DNA from: Dyadobacter sp. CY326 | Lineage (GTDB): Bacteria > Bacteroidota > Bacteroidia > Cytophagales > Spirosomataceae | Length of the DNA stretch: 64,000 nucleotides | Assembly (NCBI RefSeq): GCF_021390515.1 | Contig: NZ_JAJUXI010000008.1 | Location: 1-64,000, forward strand | Reading direction: 5' to 3' | In this document: positions 17,052-27,288 of the stretch, piece by piece | How positions within the stretch are numbered: the first letter of the stretch is position 1 | Layout of the letters: every line of letters begins with the position of its first letter | The notes under the pieces: generated by a model | The model's database searches: none | Seen by the model: only the letters and a program-made list of their open reading frames with translations | Told to the model about the DNA's origin: nothing | Program-made: the position numbers and the translations under genes

Positions 17052-17489
17052 TTAATTAACAGGATAGCCCGGATCGATCCAATCGGTCTTGATGTTTTTA
17101 GGCACATTGAGCAATTTTGCTTTCGCAAAACCCTTTTCCTTAATCAGACTAAAAGCCGGACGAATGTTAGGGCATTTGTCGAAAGGACAGCAGCCGCAAT
17201 ACAACACCACTTCCCGGTTTTTATCTTCTTTGGAAAGCATTTTTTCCAACTTCCTAATGTTCTCCTTTTCCTTCCCTGGCCCCACATCCACCGAACCTTT
17301 AATCACCGCCTGTGGACCAATGTTGATAATCAGTGGCTTGTCAGCCTTTGGATCGTTGATCAATGCAGCAAGCTGACTCGTTGGCATCAATTGCGCGTCG
17401 GTCCACGGCTCCACTTTGGTTTGCGCTTTCACGCTAATTGACAACAAGATGAAGGAAAACAACAACATGCATTGCTTAAAATTTTTCAT
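17052..17489 (-). CDS. Secreted rhodanese-like protein with Cys-rich motif
   Basis: A 145-residue protein with a signal peptide (about 1-22, cleavage near VKAQ). It has a rhodanese-like layout: a sulfur-carrier-type loop after VVLYC, and PLIINIGPQ in place of the usual IDVR strand. The loop is unusual, CGCCPFDKCPN, with cysteines C98, C100, C101 and C106, where a rhodanese has a single active cysteine. It is directly coupled to the TlpA-like gene. A periplasmic thiol or metal role with that partner is inferred; the exact reaction is unknown. Confidence 0.7.
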   Translation of the reverse strand: MKNFKQCMLLFSFILLSISVKAQTKVEPWTDAQLMPTSQLAALINDPKADKPLIINIGPQAVIKGSVDVGPGKEKENIRKLEKMLSKEDKNREVVLYCGCCPFDKCPNIRPAFSLIKEKGFAKAKLLNVPKNIKTDWIDPGYPVN

Positions 17490-17551
17490 ATCTATCGGAT
17501 TATTAAATTTTTAAAATTTTCTAAAATAAATCTGATTACGGCAATAATTCC

Positions 17552-18592
17552 TCACTGAACCGAAATCAATGGCCCATTGTGCGGGGCTTCGAGCCAGCCG
17601 AAAGATACCAATTTATGTCCCAAATCGGACATTGTATTCTCAAACTCATCTGCGAAATCGGCTCTGACAGCAACGAGCAGGCCGCCGCTCGTCTGCGGAT
17701 CGGCGAGAATGTATTTTTGGCTGTCGGTCAGCGGCCCGATCTTGTGACCGTAACTCATTAAGTTGCGTTGCGTGCCGCCAGGATAACATTGCTGGTCCAA
17801 ATAATATGGCAATGAGTCGATTACAGGCACTTTGTCAAATTCAATCACCGCAGAAAGGCCGCTTCCTTCGCACATTTCGGAAAGGTGACCGAGCAGTCCA
17901 AAACCCGTAATATCCGTCATTGCTTCCACGCCTTCCATCTGCGCGAAAGTCTCGCCGAGCTTGTTCAATTTCACCATGCTTTTCAATGCGATAGCCGCGT
18001 CTTCTGCAAGTAAAAGCCCTCTTTTTTGCGCGGTGGAAAGAATTCCAACGCCGAGCGCCTTGGTCAGATACAACCGGCAACCAGCCTTTGCGGTGGAGTT
18101 TTGTTTGAGCTGCGGAATATTCACCAGGCCATTGACCGACAGCCCAAAAACTGGTTCGGGACAGTCAATGCTGTGCCCGCCTGCGAGCGTTATGCCTGCC
18201 TCTGCGCAAATTGCCCGCGAACCTTCGAGGACTTTTTGAGCAACCTCGGGGGCAAGTTTATCAATTGGCCAGCCCAAAATCGCAATGGCCAGCACAGGTT
18301 TCCCTCCCATCGCGTACACATCACTGATGGCATTTGCGGAGCCGATCCGCCCGAAATCATACGCATCATCGACAATGGGCATGAAAAAATCAGTCGTGGA
18401 AATCAGCGCCGTTCCGTTGCCCAGATCCAGAACAGCCGCATCATCGCGCTTGTCATTGCCTACGAGCAACCGCGGGTCCGCTTGCGCAATGATCGGACTA
18501 TGGAGAATTTTGTCCAAAATAGCCGGACTGATTTTGCACCCGCAGCCAGCGCCGTGAGAATATTGTGTGAGTTTAATAGCAGTTGTATCCAT
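17552..18592 (-). CDS. selD: Selenide, water dikinase (selenophosphate synthetase)
   Basis: Makes selenophosphate from selenide and ATP in the cytoplasm. The 346-residue protein is full length. The N-terminal catalytic loop GAGCGCKI has cysteine at position 17 where some homologues carry selenocysteine. DDAAVL near residue 50 and the ITDVTG-like EAMTDITGFGLLGHL are family features. It lies 12 nt downstream of mnmH, so selenophosphate is probably used for tRNA selenouridine. No selA, selB or selC was seen in the window. Confidence 0.96.
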   Translation of the reverse strand: MDTTAIKLTQYSHGAGCGCKISPAILDKILHSPIIAQADPRLLVGNDKRDDAAVLDLGNGTALISTTDFFMPIVDDAYDFGRIGSANAISDVYAMGGKPVLAIAILGWPIDKLAPEVAQKVLEGSRAICAEAGITLAGGHSIDCPEPVFGLSVNGLVNIPQLKQNSTAKAGCRLYLTKALGVGILSTAQKRGLLLAEDAAIALKSMVKLNKLGETFAQMEGVEAMTDITGFGLLGHLSEMCEGSGLSAVIEFDKVPVIDSLPYYLDQQCYPGGTQRNLMSYGHKIGPLTDSQKYILADPQTSGGLLVAVRADFADEFENTMSDLGHKLVSFGWLEAPHNGPLISVQ

Positions 18593-18604
18593 TCAATTAT
18601 TTCG

Positions 18605-19642
18605 CTATGCCTTTGTGGGCACAGCGGATGTAAAATTTAAAATTTGTTTCGCATTTTCCAGCATATCTGCGCTGGTTAGTTCAAGAGAAAAGATCTTATC
18701 AGCACTCCTTTTGGTAAGATCTTTCAGGTAAGTTTTATCATAGTAAACAAGCACAATTTTAACAAATTCCTCCATGCGCCCGTCTGCGATGGCCGCAATG
18801 GCTTGTTTGGTTTGCAAGGGCCCCAGTCTTTTTTGAATCCGTAACGTGCATTCGGTCAGGAAGTTCTTGTCCAATGGACCGTATTCCAATGTCAGCGATT
18901 TGACGCGTTGGTCCAGTTCGACATGGACGTCGACAAGCATTGCGTTTTTCATTTGTATAAAAAACGGTGCAGGAATGTTTAGTTTTCCAATGTTTCTGCT
19001 TTCGTCCTCAACCCATATGCGCCGGTTGGCGTCAACGTCCTTTAATTGCAGGGCAAGATTGTTCTCAAACTGTTCTTGTGAAGGTTGCACCATCTTGTTC
19101 ATCGTTCCGTATGACGAACCCTGATGCTGCGCAAGATCTTCAAGATCAATAACTTGCTCACCTAATGATGCCAGTTCCCGCAGCAGTTTCGTCTTACCTG
19201 AACCCGTGCGGCCGCCCAGAACACACAATTCGTAAGCTTGCTCAAAATGCCTGAGCACCCAATTTCTGTAACGCTTGTAACCTCCTTCAATCAAAAAAAC
19301 CTCGAAACCGTAAAGGTCAAGCGCCCAGGCCATTGCACCGCTGCGCATGCCGCCGCGCCAGCAATGCACGGCAATTCGTTTTTCAGGCGACATTTTCAAA
19401 GCATATTTGATAAAACCCGACCATTTGGCTCCGGTAAGGTCGAATCCCAGCAGAATCGCCTCTTCACGTCCAACCTTTTTATAAGTTATCCCAATCAAAA
19501 CACGCTCCTCATTGCTAAACAGCGGCAGATTGAATGCGCCCGGAATATGGCCATGCGCGAACTCCGCCGGCGTGCGTACGTCGGCAAGCGGCACAGCATT
19601 TTGCAGCGTAAAAAATTCGGTGATCGATATCGTCTTGATCAT
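18605..19642 (-). CDS. mnmH: tRNA 2-selenouridine synthase
   Basis: Converts 2-thiouridine at the tRNA wobble position to 2-selenouridine using selenophosphate from SelD. The 345-residue protein has an N-terminal rhodanese domain with active C94 in HCWRGGMRSG, followed by a P-loop GGRTGSGKT at 143-151. Both parts are typical of MnmH/SelU. The start at 19642 (MIKTISITEFF) is chosen because the long upstream extension overlaps the divergent TspO-like gene and has no family match. It is the first gene of an mnmH-selD operon. Confidence 0.95.
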   Translation of the reverse strand: MIKTISITEFFTLQNAVPLADVRTPAEFAHGHIPGAFNLPLFSNEERVLIGITYKKVGREEAILLGFDLTGAKWSGFIKYALKMSPEKRIAVHCWRGGMRSGAMAWALDLYGFEVFLIEGGYKRYRNWVLRHFEQAYELCVLGGRTGSGKTKLLRELASLGEQVIDLEDLAQHQGSSYGTMNKMVQPSQEQFENNLALQLKDVDANRRIWVEDESRNIGKLNIPAPFFIQMKNAMLVDVHVELDQRVKSLTLEYGPLDKNFLTECTLRIQKRLGPLQTKQAIAAIADGRMEEFVKIVLVYYDKTYLKDLTKRSADKIFSLELTSADMLENAKQILNFTSAVPTKA

Positions 19643-19687
19643 GTGGCACAAGCTTTGTACGTTGCAACTAAAACTAAGCGCATCATC

Positions 19688-20485
19688 ATGACAAAGACTT
19701 TGCAGACGGCGAATATACTGGCTTTCGTTGTAACGCTCATTGTGAATTATCTGTCCAACACGGGCGTGTTCAACAACGCTACGATGGCAACCGTGTCGGC
19801 CGAATATCAAAACTTTTTCACGCCCTCGGGATACGCGTTCTCCATTTGGGGCGTGATTTATATCGGCCTTGCTGTTTTCATCTTTTACCAAAGCAAAGGA
19901 CTTTTCAATGACAAGCGGGCACCGGAAATTGTGAGTAAAATCGGTTGGTTGTTTGTGATTTCCTGCATTGCGAACTGTCTTTGGATCATTGCCTGGCTTT
20001 ACGATTATACAGGCGCGTCTGTGCTGATTATGGTCGTGCTCCTCGCCTCGCTTTTGGGCATTGTGATCCGCACACGCATGGAACTGGACCTGATTTCGCT
20101 GAGAAGAATCGCACTCGAATGGTGGCCTTTTGCACTTTATGTTGGCTGGATTACCGTGGCGCTTATCGCTAATGTTGCAGCTTATCTTACCAAAATCAAA
20201 TGGGACGGATTTGGCCTTTCGGCTGAAACCTGGACGATTATTATGATTTGCGTTGGAGGACTTGTGCAGCTCCTGCTAACCTGGAACCGCAATCTGAGGG
20301 AAGCAGCACTGGTCGGAGCATGGGGAATTACGGCAGTTGCGACAGCCAATTGGGATGAAAATCGGGCCATTGCATTCACAGCTGTTGCCGTTGTAGCCGT
20401 AATTATTATCAGCACCGGAATCCACGGCTATCTCAATCAGGGCAAACATTTTGCTGGCGAAGGCGGAAGCCTCAGAAGTCGTTAA
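19688..20485 (+). CDS. TspO/MBR-like tryptophan-rich membrane protein
   Basis: A 265-residue protein with about seven or eight hydrophobic segments. It contains FTPSGYAFSIWGVIYIGLAVF, typical of the longer TspO-related tryptophan-rich proteins of Bacteroidota. Classical TspO proteins are about 150-170 residues with five helices and bind porphyrins. This longer form is a distant relative, so ligand and role are uncertain. The ATG at 19688 is chosen because the longer open frame upstream only mirrors mnmH. It lies 45 nt from mnmH, in divergent orientation. Confidence 0.75.
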   Translation: MTKTLQTANILAFVVTLIVNYLSNTGVFNNATMATVSAEYQNFFTPSGYAFSIWGVIYIGLAVFIFYQSKGLFNDKRAPEIVSKIGWLFVISCIANCLWIIAWLYDYTGASVLIMVVLLASLLGIVIRTRMELDLISLRRIALEWWPFALYVGWITVALIANVAAYLTKIKWDGFGLSAETWTIIMICVGGLVQLLLTWNRNLREAALVGAWGITAVATANWDENRAIAFTAVAVVAVIIISTGIHGYLNQGKHFAGEGGSLRSR

Positions 20486-21630
20486 ACAACTTTATTGACA
20501 ACAGGAATTTTAACAAAAACATAGCCTAAAAGGAAGCTGAAAAAGACAGCCTGCGGCCCCACCACGAGCAGTTTCATAGCGGGATCAACTCCCCAATTTT
20601 TGCAAAGCAACGATAAACATACCAAAACGAATGGGTGCAAAATGTAAACCGCGAATGCGCAGCGGGACATTTTATTCATAAACTCAAAGGGTTTGTTCAA
20701 CCGTTTTTTGCCAAACGCAAGCAACGCAGCCATGATGGCGAAACCCGTAATCTGTTCCCAAAATGCATATAACATTGCTTCTTTATGAAAGCCGCCAACG
20801 AAATTTTCCAGCGGGCTGTTGAAGATTGCTTTCACAACAAATATTGCGGGAAGTCCAAAAATAATGAGACATAAAACAATGACAGGCAGACGTTTGTATT
20901 GTTCATCGATCTGAGCAACCCACTTGTTTTCGGCGGCGATTATCCCAAAAATAAAAGCAAAAATGTATTGTGGAAAATGGCCTAATTGAAACCCAACCGG
21001 ATCCAGAACCCAGCCAATCGGAAAAATCAGTCTTACCAAAAAACTTATAGCGCCTACTCCTGCGCCAAACAGCAGGATCTGTTTTGCTGTCGGCAATTTC
21101 CACGCTATCGGCTCGCGTTGAACGACTTTTTTCCAAATAACATAACAAAAGGAAAACAGCAGCAGCGCCACCACAAACCATAAAACGCCGACATTGATCC
21201 AGCCATCATAACCGGATATGAATTGCAAAAATGTTATATCGTGTTGTCCGGCGTAATAATAGACAAGATAATTCATCACCGTTGCCAGAATGAAAGAATA
21301 AAAGAGCAGCGGAATGCCGAGCCTGAAAAGTCGGTCTTTGAGAAAAACAGCGGCGCCTTTCTTCTTGTATGACGCAGGAATGAAGAGTGCGGAAAGAAAA
21401 AAGAAAAAGCCCATGAAAAAAGACTGGTTGACCGAGACAAACATGGTCATGGCCAGAACGACGCCCTTAATGGTCGTTTTTTCAAAATAATACCAGCCGC
21501 CGGGTGCACCGTAAGTCACAAAAGCATGATGCAAAATCACCAGCGCGGTTAGCAGCACTTTCAGGTAATCAATGTAAACGATTTTGCTTTGCGGCTGTTC
21601 GGAAACCTTTGCTGACGGAGAGACGGACAT
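20482..21630 (-). CDS. Acyltransferase family 3 membrane protein (OpgC-like)
   Basis: A 382-residue multi-pass membrane protein. It opens with IVYIDYLKVLLTALVILHHAFVTYG, the usual first helix and histidine motif of the Acyl_transf_3 family. About ten hydrophobic segments follow. These enzymes transfer acyl groups to sugars or lipids at the inner membrane; the acceptor cannot be told. It meets the converging TspO-like gene with a 4-bp overlap at the 3' end. Confidence 0.88.
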   Translation of the reverse strand: MSVSPSAKVSEQPQSKIVYIDYLKVLLTALVILHHAFVTYGAPGGWYYFEKTTIKGVVLAMTMFVSVNQSFFMGFFFFLSALFIPASYKKKGAAVFLKDRLFRLGIPLLFYSFILATVMNYLVYYYAGQHDITFLQFISGYDGWINVGVLWFVVALLLFSFCYVIWKKVVQREPIAWKLPTAKQILLFGAGVGAISFLVRLIFPIGWVLDPVGFQLGHFPQYIFAFIFGIIAAENKWVAQIDEQYKRLPVIVLCLIIFGLPAIFVVKAIFNSPLENFVGGFHKEAMLYAFWEQITGFAIMAALLAFGKKRLNKPFEFMNKMSRCAFAVYILHPFVLVCLSLLCKNWGVDPAMKLLVVGPQAVFFSFLLGYVFVKIPVVNKVV

Positions 21631-21727
21631 TGTTTTGCGGTTACGGCTGGAAGCTGAATTTACAAAAAGCCGATTATTTTAAATCAAGCATTGATTTGAT
21701 TTCCCAAAATTGTGTCGGTCAGGCACA

Positions 21728-24700
21728 TTAAGCATTCTCGTGCAGCTGTTGAATTTTGTCAAAAGCCTTTTTCAAAACTTCCTTGATCACTTCCAGTTTC
21801 ATAGGCTTCGCCATATAATCGTCCATGCCAATGCTCATGCACCGTATGCGATCCTCGTTCATGGCGTTGGCGGTGAGGGCGACAATGTAGGGAAGCGGGC
21901 CGTATTGTTTTCGTATGATTTCCGTCGCTTCCAATCCATCCATCTCAGGCATTTGAATGTCCATCAAAATGACGTCATATTGCTCATCAGCAAGGTTTTC
22001 AATGACTTGCAAGCCCGTTTGTGCGATCAAAATCTCGTAACCAAGCTTTTTCAAAACATAATCAATGAATTTCTGATTGACAAGATTGTCCTCAGCAACG
22101 AGGATGCGGAGCGGATATTGGGTTGAGAAAGCCTTGTCTAACAACCGGTTATCCACCTGCGCTTCCAGTTGCAGATTTCGGTGGCTAGGAATTTTGTCCG
22201 AAAATCCGGTTGTGATGAAAAAGTGGAATGATGATCCGGCGCCATATTCGCTTTCAACACGAATATCGCCGCCCATCAACCGCACGAGTCGCTCACAAAT
22301 AACCAAACCCAGCCCTGTGCCGCCATATTTGCGATTAACAGAGGAATCCACTTGAGAAAATGCCTGGAACAAGTTAGGCATATTGGCCTCCTTGATGCCT
22401 ATGCCCGTATCTTTCACTGTAAATCCAACGCCAATTTCGCCATCTTCGGCCTCCGAATATTTGTAAGCACGAACGAAAACTTCTCCCTTACTCGTGAATT
22501 TCAATGCATTATTGATCAGGTTGGTCAATATTTGCTTCAACCTCGTGCTGTCACCGATCAGATAATGCGGAAGCTCATGATCAATGTGATAGCGAAGCGT
22601 AATGCCTTGCTTCGATGCCTGAAATGCAAATAAATTGACCATTTCGTCCAGCGTGAGCTTCAACTCAAATTCGTGCGCTTCAAGATCCACTTTTCCCGAC
22701 TCAATTTTTGAAAAATCCAGCACATCATTAATTACACTCACCAATGTCTCGCCGCACATGGCAATGGTCCTTGTGTAATCTTGCTGTTCCTCAGTGAGTT
22801 CCGTTTCCGAAAGCAATGCCGTCATACCAATGACCCCATTCATAGGCGTCCTGATTTCATGGCTCATTGTAGCCAGGAATATGCTTTTCGCCTGATTCGC
22901 CCGCTCGGCCTCCTCACGTGCAGACTTGGCTTGCTCGTGCTGCTCATACAACTCTTCGGTCTGCACGCGAAGCTCCTCCGACTGCGACTGCAACTCTTCA
23001 TTCAATGCCTGCAAATGATCCGATTGCGCATGCAATTCCTCGGCCTGCCGCTGAACCATAACGGTGCGTTCTTCGACCAGCTGTTCGAGCTTCGCTTTTT
23101 GGCGGACAATGGCATTAACACGGTAACTGTAAAACAAATAGGCAATGCCTGCGCCAAGCAGAATAACCGCCAAACGGAACCACCAGGTTGCCCAAAAAGG
23201 CGGTTTGACAACAATGGTCAGGCTTTGCTTGCTGGTAATCCATTCCCCTGAAATGTTCTGCGCCCTGACTTTGAAATGATATTCGCCGGGTGGCAGGTTT
23301 GTGTAAATGGCTGTGTTTTTATTGCCCGCAAAATTCCATTCCCGGTCAAAACCTTCGAGCATGTACGCATAGTTTTTTTGCGACGACACAAAATCCAGCG
23401 CAGCATAATCAATGCTTATAAACGACTGGTCATGCGCTAATGTGATCTCCCTGGCCTCTGTAATGTCAACGGGCAGATTGCGTGCTGCGTCGCCTCTCTC
23501 GGCCACGCGTCCGTCCCGGTTGAATATCTTGAAATTGGTGATCAGGATCGGATATGCATTGTGTTCGCGGCGGATATTGCTGGGGTGAACCTTATTGAAG
23601 CCATTGACGCCTCCAAAATAAAGATTGCCTTCGCCGTCCTTATACGCAGCTTTTTGTTTAAATTCTTTTGCCTGCAAGCCATATTCAACAGGAAAATTTT
23701 GAAACTTTTCAAGCTTCGGATCGAACATGGAAAGTCCGCCGATTGTGGTGATCCAAAGCATGCCCGCATCATCTTCCACAAGGGCTTGGGTCACGTTATT
23801 GATCAGACCATTGGCCGTCGTGTATTTCTTAAATTTGCCCGTCACCGGGTCACACCGGATCAGGCCTTTGAGCGTTGAGAGCCACAAGATGCCATTTTTA
23901 TCTTCGACAATGCAATTGATCGCGGTGTTGAAAACGCGTGCGCTTCCTGAAATTTTGAATCTGGTAAAGCTGTCAGTGGCCGGGTTGTAACGGTTGAGCT
24001 GCCCTTCATCTGTCCCCAACCACAGATTTCCTTTGCTATCCGTCAAAAAACAATTTACCGTGTTATCTGACAATGTTTTTAGGTTTTCTGTTTCGCTTAG
24101 ATAGTGCTTAAAAGTCTTGGTTGCCGGATCATAAGCGTCCACTCCTTCGCCATAAGTGCTGATCCAGATCCTGTTGTCCGGCGTTTTGGCAAGCGCGTAT
24201 ACATTGTTGTTATACAGATTGTTGGCCTGCTCCGCCTGGTGTTTGAAGACAGTTGATTTTCCTGTTTTAGGATCAAATAAATTAAGCCCATCCCCCCATG
24301 TCGCGACCCATAACTTATTGTCCGCACCGGGCATGATGGCCAGCACAAAGTCCCCTGAGATGCCCTGCCCCGAAGATTGCTGACGATAGGCCGTAAACTT
24401 CTGTGTTTTTTTATCAAACAAATTGAGCCCGCCGCCGTCCGTGCCGATCCAAATGTCGCGGTCTGCGTCTTCATAAAAGCTTAGCACAGCATTATCAGAA
24501 AGGCTGTTTTTCGACGAGCTGTGCCGATAATGCTCAAAACTGTTATTGCTGTTGTAAATGCTAAGTCCGCCGCTATAAGTGCCCAGCCAAAAGTTCTGCT
24601 GCCCATCTTTGAAAATGCAATCAACCGAATTACCGGCAACGCTGCTCAGGTCAACTTCGTCGTGCAAGTGCGATGTGAACGTCCAGTTGTTGGTGTTCAA

Positions 24701-25603
24701 AATATTCAAACCGCCGTTTTCTGTTCCGACCCAAATCTCGCTTCCGTTTTCATTAATGCTGGTAATGTTGTTGTTTGACAAACTGGCCACATCACTTGGA
24801 GCATTGCGGAAGCGCCTGAATGTGCCTTCAATGGGCTGATAAAGGTTCAAGCCGGCTCCATAAGTGCCCACCCAAATTTGATTTTTGCTGTCTTGGAACA
24901 ACGTCCGCACATCATTGCCGGACAGCGAAGCCGGATTTCTATCGTCTGTCAAAAATCTTTTGAATGTGTTTGAGTGCCTGTCGAGCAAGTTCAAACCGCA
25001 TGATGTTCCCACCCAGATATTATTTTGCCGGTCACAAAAAACAGTGTTGACATCGTCGCAGGTCAGGCTGTTGGGATTTTTGAAATCTAATTTAAACTGC
25101 TTGGTTACTTCTCCTTTGGCCGGATCAAAGAGGTCGAGGCCGCCGGTTGTTGCAACCCATAGTTTGCCTGCCTTATCAAAAGCAATTTTATTAATAAAAT
25201 CGTCCGAAATGGTTTTCGGATTGTGCGCCTCGTAATAATAAGTCTTGAAGTTTTTTCGGCTTCTATCCAGCACATTAAGCCCGCCACCGCTGGTCGCAAT
25301 CCAAATATTTCCCGCGCCATCTTCGGCCAAACAGGTTACAAAATCGTTGCTCAGACTATTTTTACCGTTCTCTTCATTTTTATAAACCAAAAACTGGTGC
25401 CCGTCATAACGGGTCAGTCCGCCTTTTGTGCCAATCCACATGAAGCCTTTGCTGTCTTGCAGCGTGCAATTGACATTATTATTAATCAGTCCGTTTTCGG
25501 CGGAGATATGTCTGAAATGAATGGGCTTACTTTGTGAAAAGGCGCTTAATGCAACGCAATGCATCAAAAACGCACAGAAAAACCGTAAAGTTTTCAGCTT
25601 CAT
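21728..25603 (-). CDS. Hybrid two-component sensor kinase with periplasmic beta-propeller
   Basis: A 1291-residue signalling protein. After a signal peptide (1-23), residues about 30-680 hold repeated propeller blades ([30 protein letters not shown] and similar). A Y_Y_Y domain follows at about 700-790 and one transmembrane helix near 795-820. A cytoplasmic coiled coil leads to HisKA with phospho-acceptor H915 in [11 protein letters not shown]. HATPase_c has DTGIGI and GGTGLGL. The terminal receiver has phospho-acceptor D1215 in [13 protein letters not shown]. Unlike many HTCS regulators it has no terminal HTH, so it must signal onward through another protein. The ligand is unknown. Confidence 0.94.
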   Translation of the reverse strand: MKLKTLRFFCAFLMHCVALSAFSQSKPIHFRHISAENGLINNNVNCTLQDSKGFMWIGTKGGLTRYDGHQFLVYKNEENGKNSLSNDFVTCLAEDGAGNIWIATSGGGLNVLDRSRKNFKTYYYEAHNPKTISDDFINKIAFDKAGKLWVATTGGLDLFDPAKGEVTKQFKLDFKNPNSLTCDDVNTVFCDRQNNIWVGTSCGLNLLDRHSNTFKRFLTDDRNPASLSGNDVRTLFQDSKNQIWVGTYGAGLNLYQPIEGTFRRFRNAPSDVASLSNNNITSINENGSEIWVGTENGGLNILNTNNWTFTSHLHDEVDLSSVAGNSVDCIFKDGQQNFWLGTYSGGLSIYNSNNSFEHYRHSSSKNSLSDNAVLSFYEDADRDIWIGTDGGGLNLFDKKTQKFTAYRQQSSGQGISGDFVLAIMPGADNKLWVATWGDGLNLFDPKTGKSTVFKHQAEQANNLYNNNVYALAKTPDNRIWISTYGEGVDAYDPATKTFKHYLSETENLKTLSDNTVNCFLTDSKGNLWLGTDEGQLNRYNPATDSFTRFKISGSARVFNTAINCIVEDKNGILWLSTLKGLIRCDPVTGKFKKYTTANGLINNVTQALVEDDAGMLWITTIGGLSMFDPKLEKFQNFPVEYGLQAKEFKQKAAYKDGEGNLYFGGVNGFNKVHPSNIRREHNAYPILITNFKIFNRDGRVAERGDAARNLPVDITEAREITLAHDQSFISIDYAALDFVSSQKNYAYMLEGFDREWNFAGNKNTAIYTNLPPGEYHFKVRAQNISGEWITSKQSLTIVVKPPFWATWWFRLAVILLGAGIAYLFYSYRVNAIVRQKAKLEQLVEERTVMVQRQAEELHAQSDHLQALNEELQSQSEELRVQTEELYEQHEQAKSAREEAERANQAKSIFLATMSHEIRTPMNGVIGMTALLSETELTEEQQDYTRTIAMCGETLVSVINDVLDFSKIESGKVDLEAHEFELKLTLDEMVNLFAFQASKQGITLRYHIDHELPHYLIGDSTRLKQILTNLINNALKFTSKGEVFVRAYKYSEAEDGEIGVGFTVKDTGIGIKEANMPNLFQAFSQVDSSVNRKYGGTGLGLVICERLVRLMGGDIRVESEYGAGSSFHFFITTGFSDKIPSHRNLQLEAQVDNRLLDKAFSTQYPLRILVAEDNLVNQKFIDYVLKKLGYEILIAQTGLQVIENLADEQYDVILMDIQMPEMDGLEATEIIRKQYGPLPYIVALTANAMNEDRIRCMSIGMDDYMAKPMKLEVIKEVLKKAFDKIQQLHENA

Positions 25604-25759
25604 GCTTGAATGGAAGGGACGTAAAATTACTTTGCAAATTTTGTAGTAATATACACCTTAAAAGCAATTAAACGCTCATTATGAGCTTGAACTGTGAAAA
25701 TAAGATGTTTGCATTGTTTAAATAAATCTTGAAATCAAAACAGATTTATCCATAAACAT

Positions 25760-25787
25760 AAAAAAACGCCCATGAAGGCGTCTTTTT
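25760..25787 (-). terminator. Rho-independent terminator of the OYE gene
   Basis: On the minus strand a hairpin with perfect 5-bp core arms (25766-25770 and 25777-25781) and a 6-nt loop is followed by a T-run. It lies 26 nt past the stop at 25813. Confidence 0.65.
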
Positions 25788-25812
25788 ACTCTCTATAATA
25801 AGATTTTTGTTT

Positions 25813-26919
25813 TTAGCTCATCACCAATTCGCGTAATGCTTCTTTGCTAAACCCTTTAAGCTCAGCAGTTCGCGATTCGTGGATTTTATGTGCCCAGGCA
25901 GGATCAGCAAGCAATGGACGGCCTACGGCAACAAGATCAAAGTCGCCGCGATCCATGCGTCTTACCAGTTCGTCGAGAGAACTTGGCTCTGAACTTTCAC
26001 CTGCAAACGCGGCCAGAAATTCGCCTGTTAGACCAATGGAACCGACAGTAATTGTCGCTTGTCCCGTCAGCTTTTTAGCCCAGCCTGCAAAGTTAAGATC
26101 TGATCCTTCAAATTCGGGTTCCCAAAAACGGCGCTGCGAGCAATGGAAAATATCGATTCCGGCTTCGGCCAAAGGGTTCAGCCAAGCTTCCATTTCCTGT
26201 GGCGTCGCCGCCAGTTTGTTGTCATAAGCCGAAGGTTTGAACTGCGACAAACGAATGATAAGGGCAAAGTCAGGGCCAACCTGCTTACGCACTTCCTTGA
26301 TCACTTCGATCGCAAAACGGCTGCGTTCGGGCAATGTTTTTCCTCCAAAAATATCAGAACGTTTGTTGGTTTGATCCCAGAAAAACTGATCGATCAGGTA
26401 ACCGTGCGCGCCGTGAAGTTCCAATGTGTCAAAGCCGAGTCTTTTTGCATCCGCCGCTGAACGCCCGAAAGCTGTGATAACTTCTGCTATATCGTTGTCA
26501 TTCATCACTTTGCCATTCACAAACCCAGGCCTGCCTATGCCCGACGGACCTTCGAACGGCTCGGCCGGAACCCAGCCGGAATGATGGTTATCCATCACGC
26601 CCATATGCCAGATCTGCGGCCCCATTGCGCCGCCTGAACTGTGCACCTGGCTAATCACTTTCTGCCAGCCCGCAAGTGATTGCTCGCCATGGAAATGCGG
26701 AATATCAGCGTCATTGGAAGACGAAACGCGGTCGATAACCGTGCCTTCGGAAAGGATTAAGCCCACTTCGTTTTCGGCACGCTTGCTATAATAAGCTGCA
26801 ACCGCGTCTGTTGGAACGCCATTTGGAGAGAAAGACCGCGTCATTGGCGCCATGACAATGCGATTCTTAATATTTAACGATTTAAGGCTGAATGGCCTAA
26901 ACAGGGTGTCTGTTTTCAT
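25813..26919 (-). CDS. Old-yellow-enzyme family alkene reductase (NADH:flavin oxidoreductase)
   Basis: A 368-residue FMN-dependent TIM-barrel enzyme. It has IVMAPMTRSFSPNG near the N terminus, IWHMGVM, and the OYE motif HGAHGYLIDQFFWDQTNKRSD with H169 and H172 in the substrate pocket. It probably reduces activated alkenes or detoxifies electrophiles in the cytoplasm. It is 11 nt downstream of an ArsR-family regulator on the same strand, so expression is probably derepressed by a reactive compound. The physiological substrate is not readable. Confidence 0.93.
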   Translation of the reverse strand: MKTDTLFRPFSLKSLNIKNRIVMAPMTRSFSPNGVPTDAVAAYYSKRAENEVGLILSEGTVIDRVSSSNDADIPHFHGEQSLAGWQKVISQVHSSGGAMGPQIWHMGVMDNHHSGWVPAEPFEGPSGIGRPGFVNGKVMNDNDIAEVITAFGRSAADAKRLGFDTLELHGAHGYLIDQFFWDQTNKRSDIFGGKTLPERSRFAIEVIKEVRKQVGPDFALIIRLSQFKPSAYDNKLAATPQEMEAWLNPLAEAGIDIFHCSQRRFWEPEFEGSDLNFAGWAKKLTGQATITVGSIGLTGEFLAAFAGESSEPSSLDELVRRMDRGDFDLVAVGRPLLADPAWAHKIHESRTAELKGFSKEALRELVMS

Positions 26920-26930
26920 GATTGCTTTTA

Positions 26931-27227
26931 CTAAATTTCTGATTGGATAACTTGGCTCAGGGCTTTGAAAGCTTCCTCGTTACGTTGATAATAGGTCCAC
27001 TGGCCCACACGGGTGGATGTTACCAGCCCGGCACGCTGCAGAATGGATAAATATTCAGAAATGGTGGATTGTGTAAGTCCGGCCTTTTGCTGAATCTGAC
27101 CGACGCAAACGCCATGATCAAAAAAATCCTGCTCCGGAAAGCTTGCTTCCGGTTCTTTCAGCCAGTTCAAAATCTCCAGTCTGGTCTTGTTGGAGAGCGC
27201 TTTAAATATTTCCAGGTGATCCATCAT
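26931..27227 (-). CDS. ArsR-family transcriptional regulator
   Basis: A 98-residue winged-helix repressor. It has FKALSNKTRLEILNWLKEPE, the recognition helix region KAGLTQSTISEYLSILQRAGLVTSTRVGQWTYY (about 50-82), and one cysteine in FDHGVCVGQ. It leads an operon with the downstream alkene reductase. A perfect palindrome directly upstream is the likely operator. The classical arsenic-binding ELCVCDL cysteine pair is absent, so it probably senses an organic or redox signal. Confidence 0.92.
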   Translation of the reverse strand: MMDHLEIFKALSNKTRLEILNWLKEPEASFPEQDFFDHGVCVGQIQQKAGLTQSTISEYLSILQRAGLVTSTRVGQWTYYQRNEEAFKALSQVIQSEI

Positions 27228-27231
27228 ATCA

Positions 27232-27255
27232 ACATATCGACTTTTCCCGATATGT
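27232..27255. promoter_or_regulatory. Palindromic operator upstream of arsR
   Basis: Perfect 8-bp arms ACATATCG (27232-27239) and CGATATGT (27248-27255) are separated by 8 nt. They begin 5 nt before the arsR start. ArsR regulators bind such palindromes near their own promoters, so autorepression is likely. Confidence 0.6.
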
Positions 27256-27288
27256 CTATTAACTATGGCCTGGCAACATTAGTTCACA

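Noticed and set aside
18540..18592. Selenocysteine codon in selD
   Set aside because: The catalytic position is a plain cysteine codon and no in-frame TGA is present.
22781..23251. A 156-codon frame antisense to the hybrid kinase coiled coil
   Set aside because: Leu/Arg-rich composition comes from the mirrored coiled-coil codons.
23600..25500. Tandem DNA repeat or CRISPR-like array
   Set aside because: The repetition is at protein level (propeller blades); the DNA copies are diverged and lack repeat-spacer regularity.
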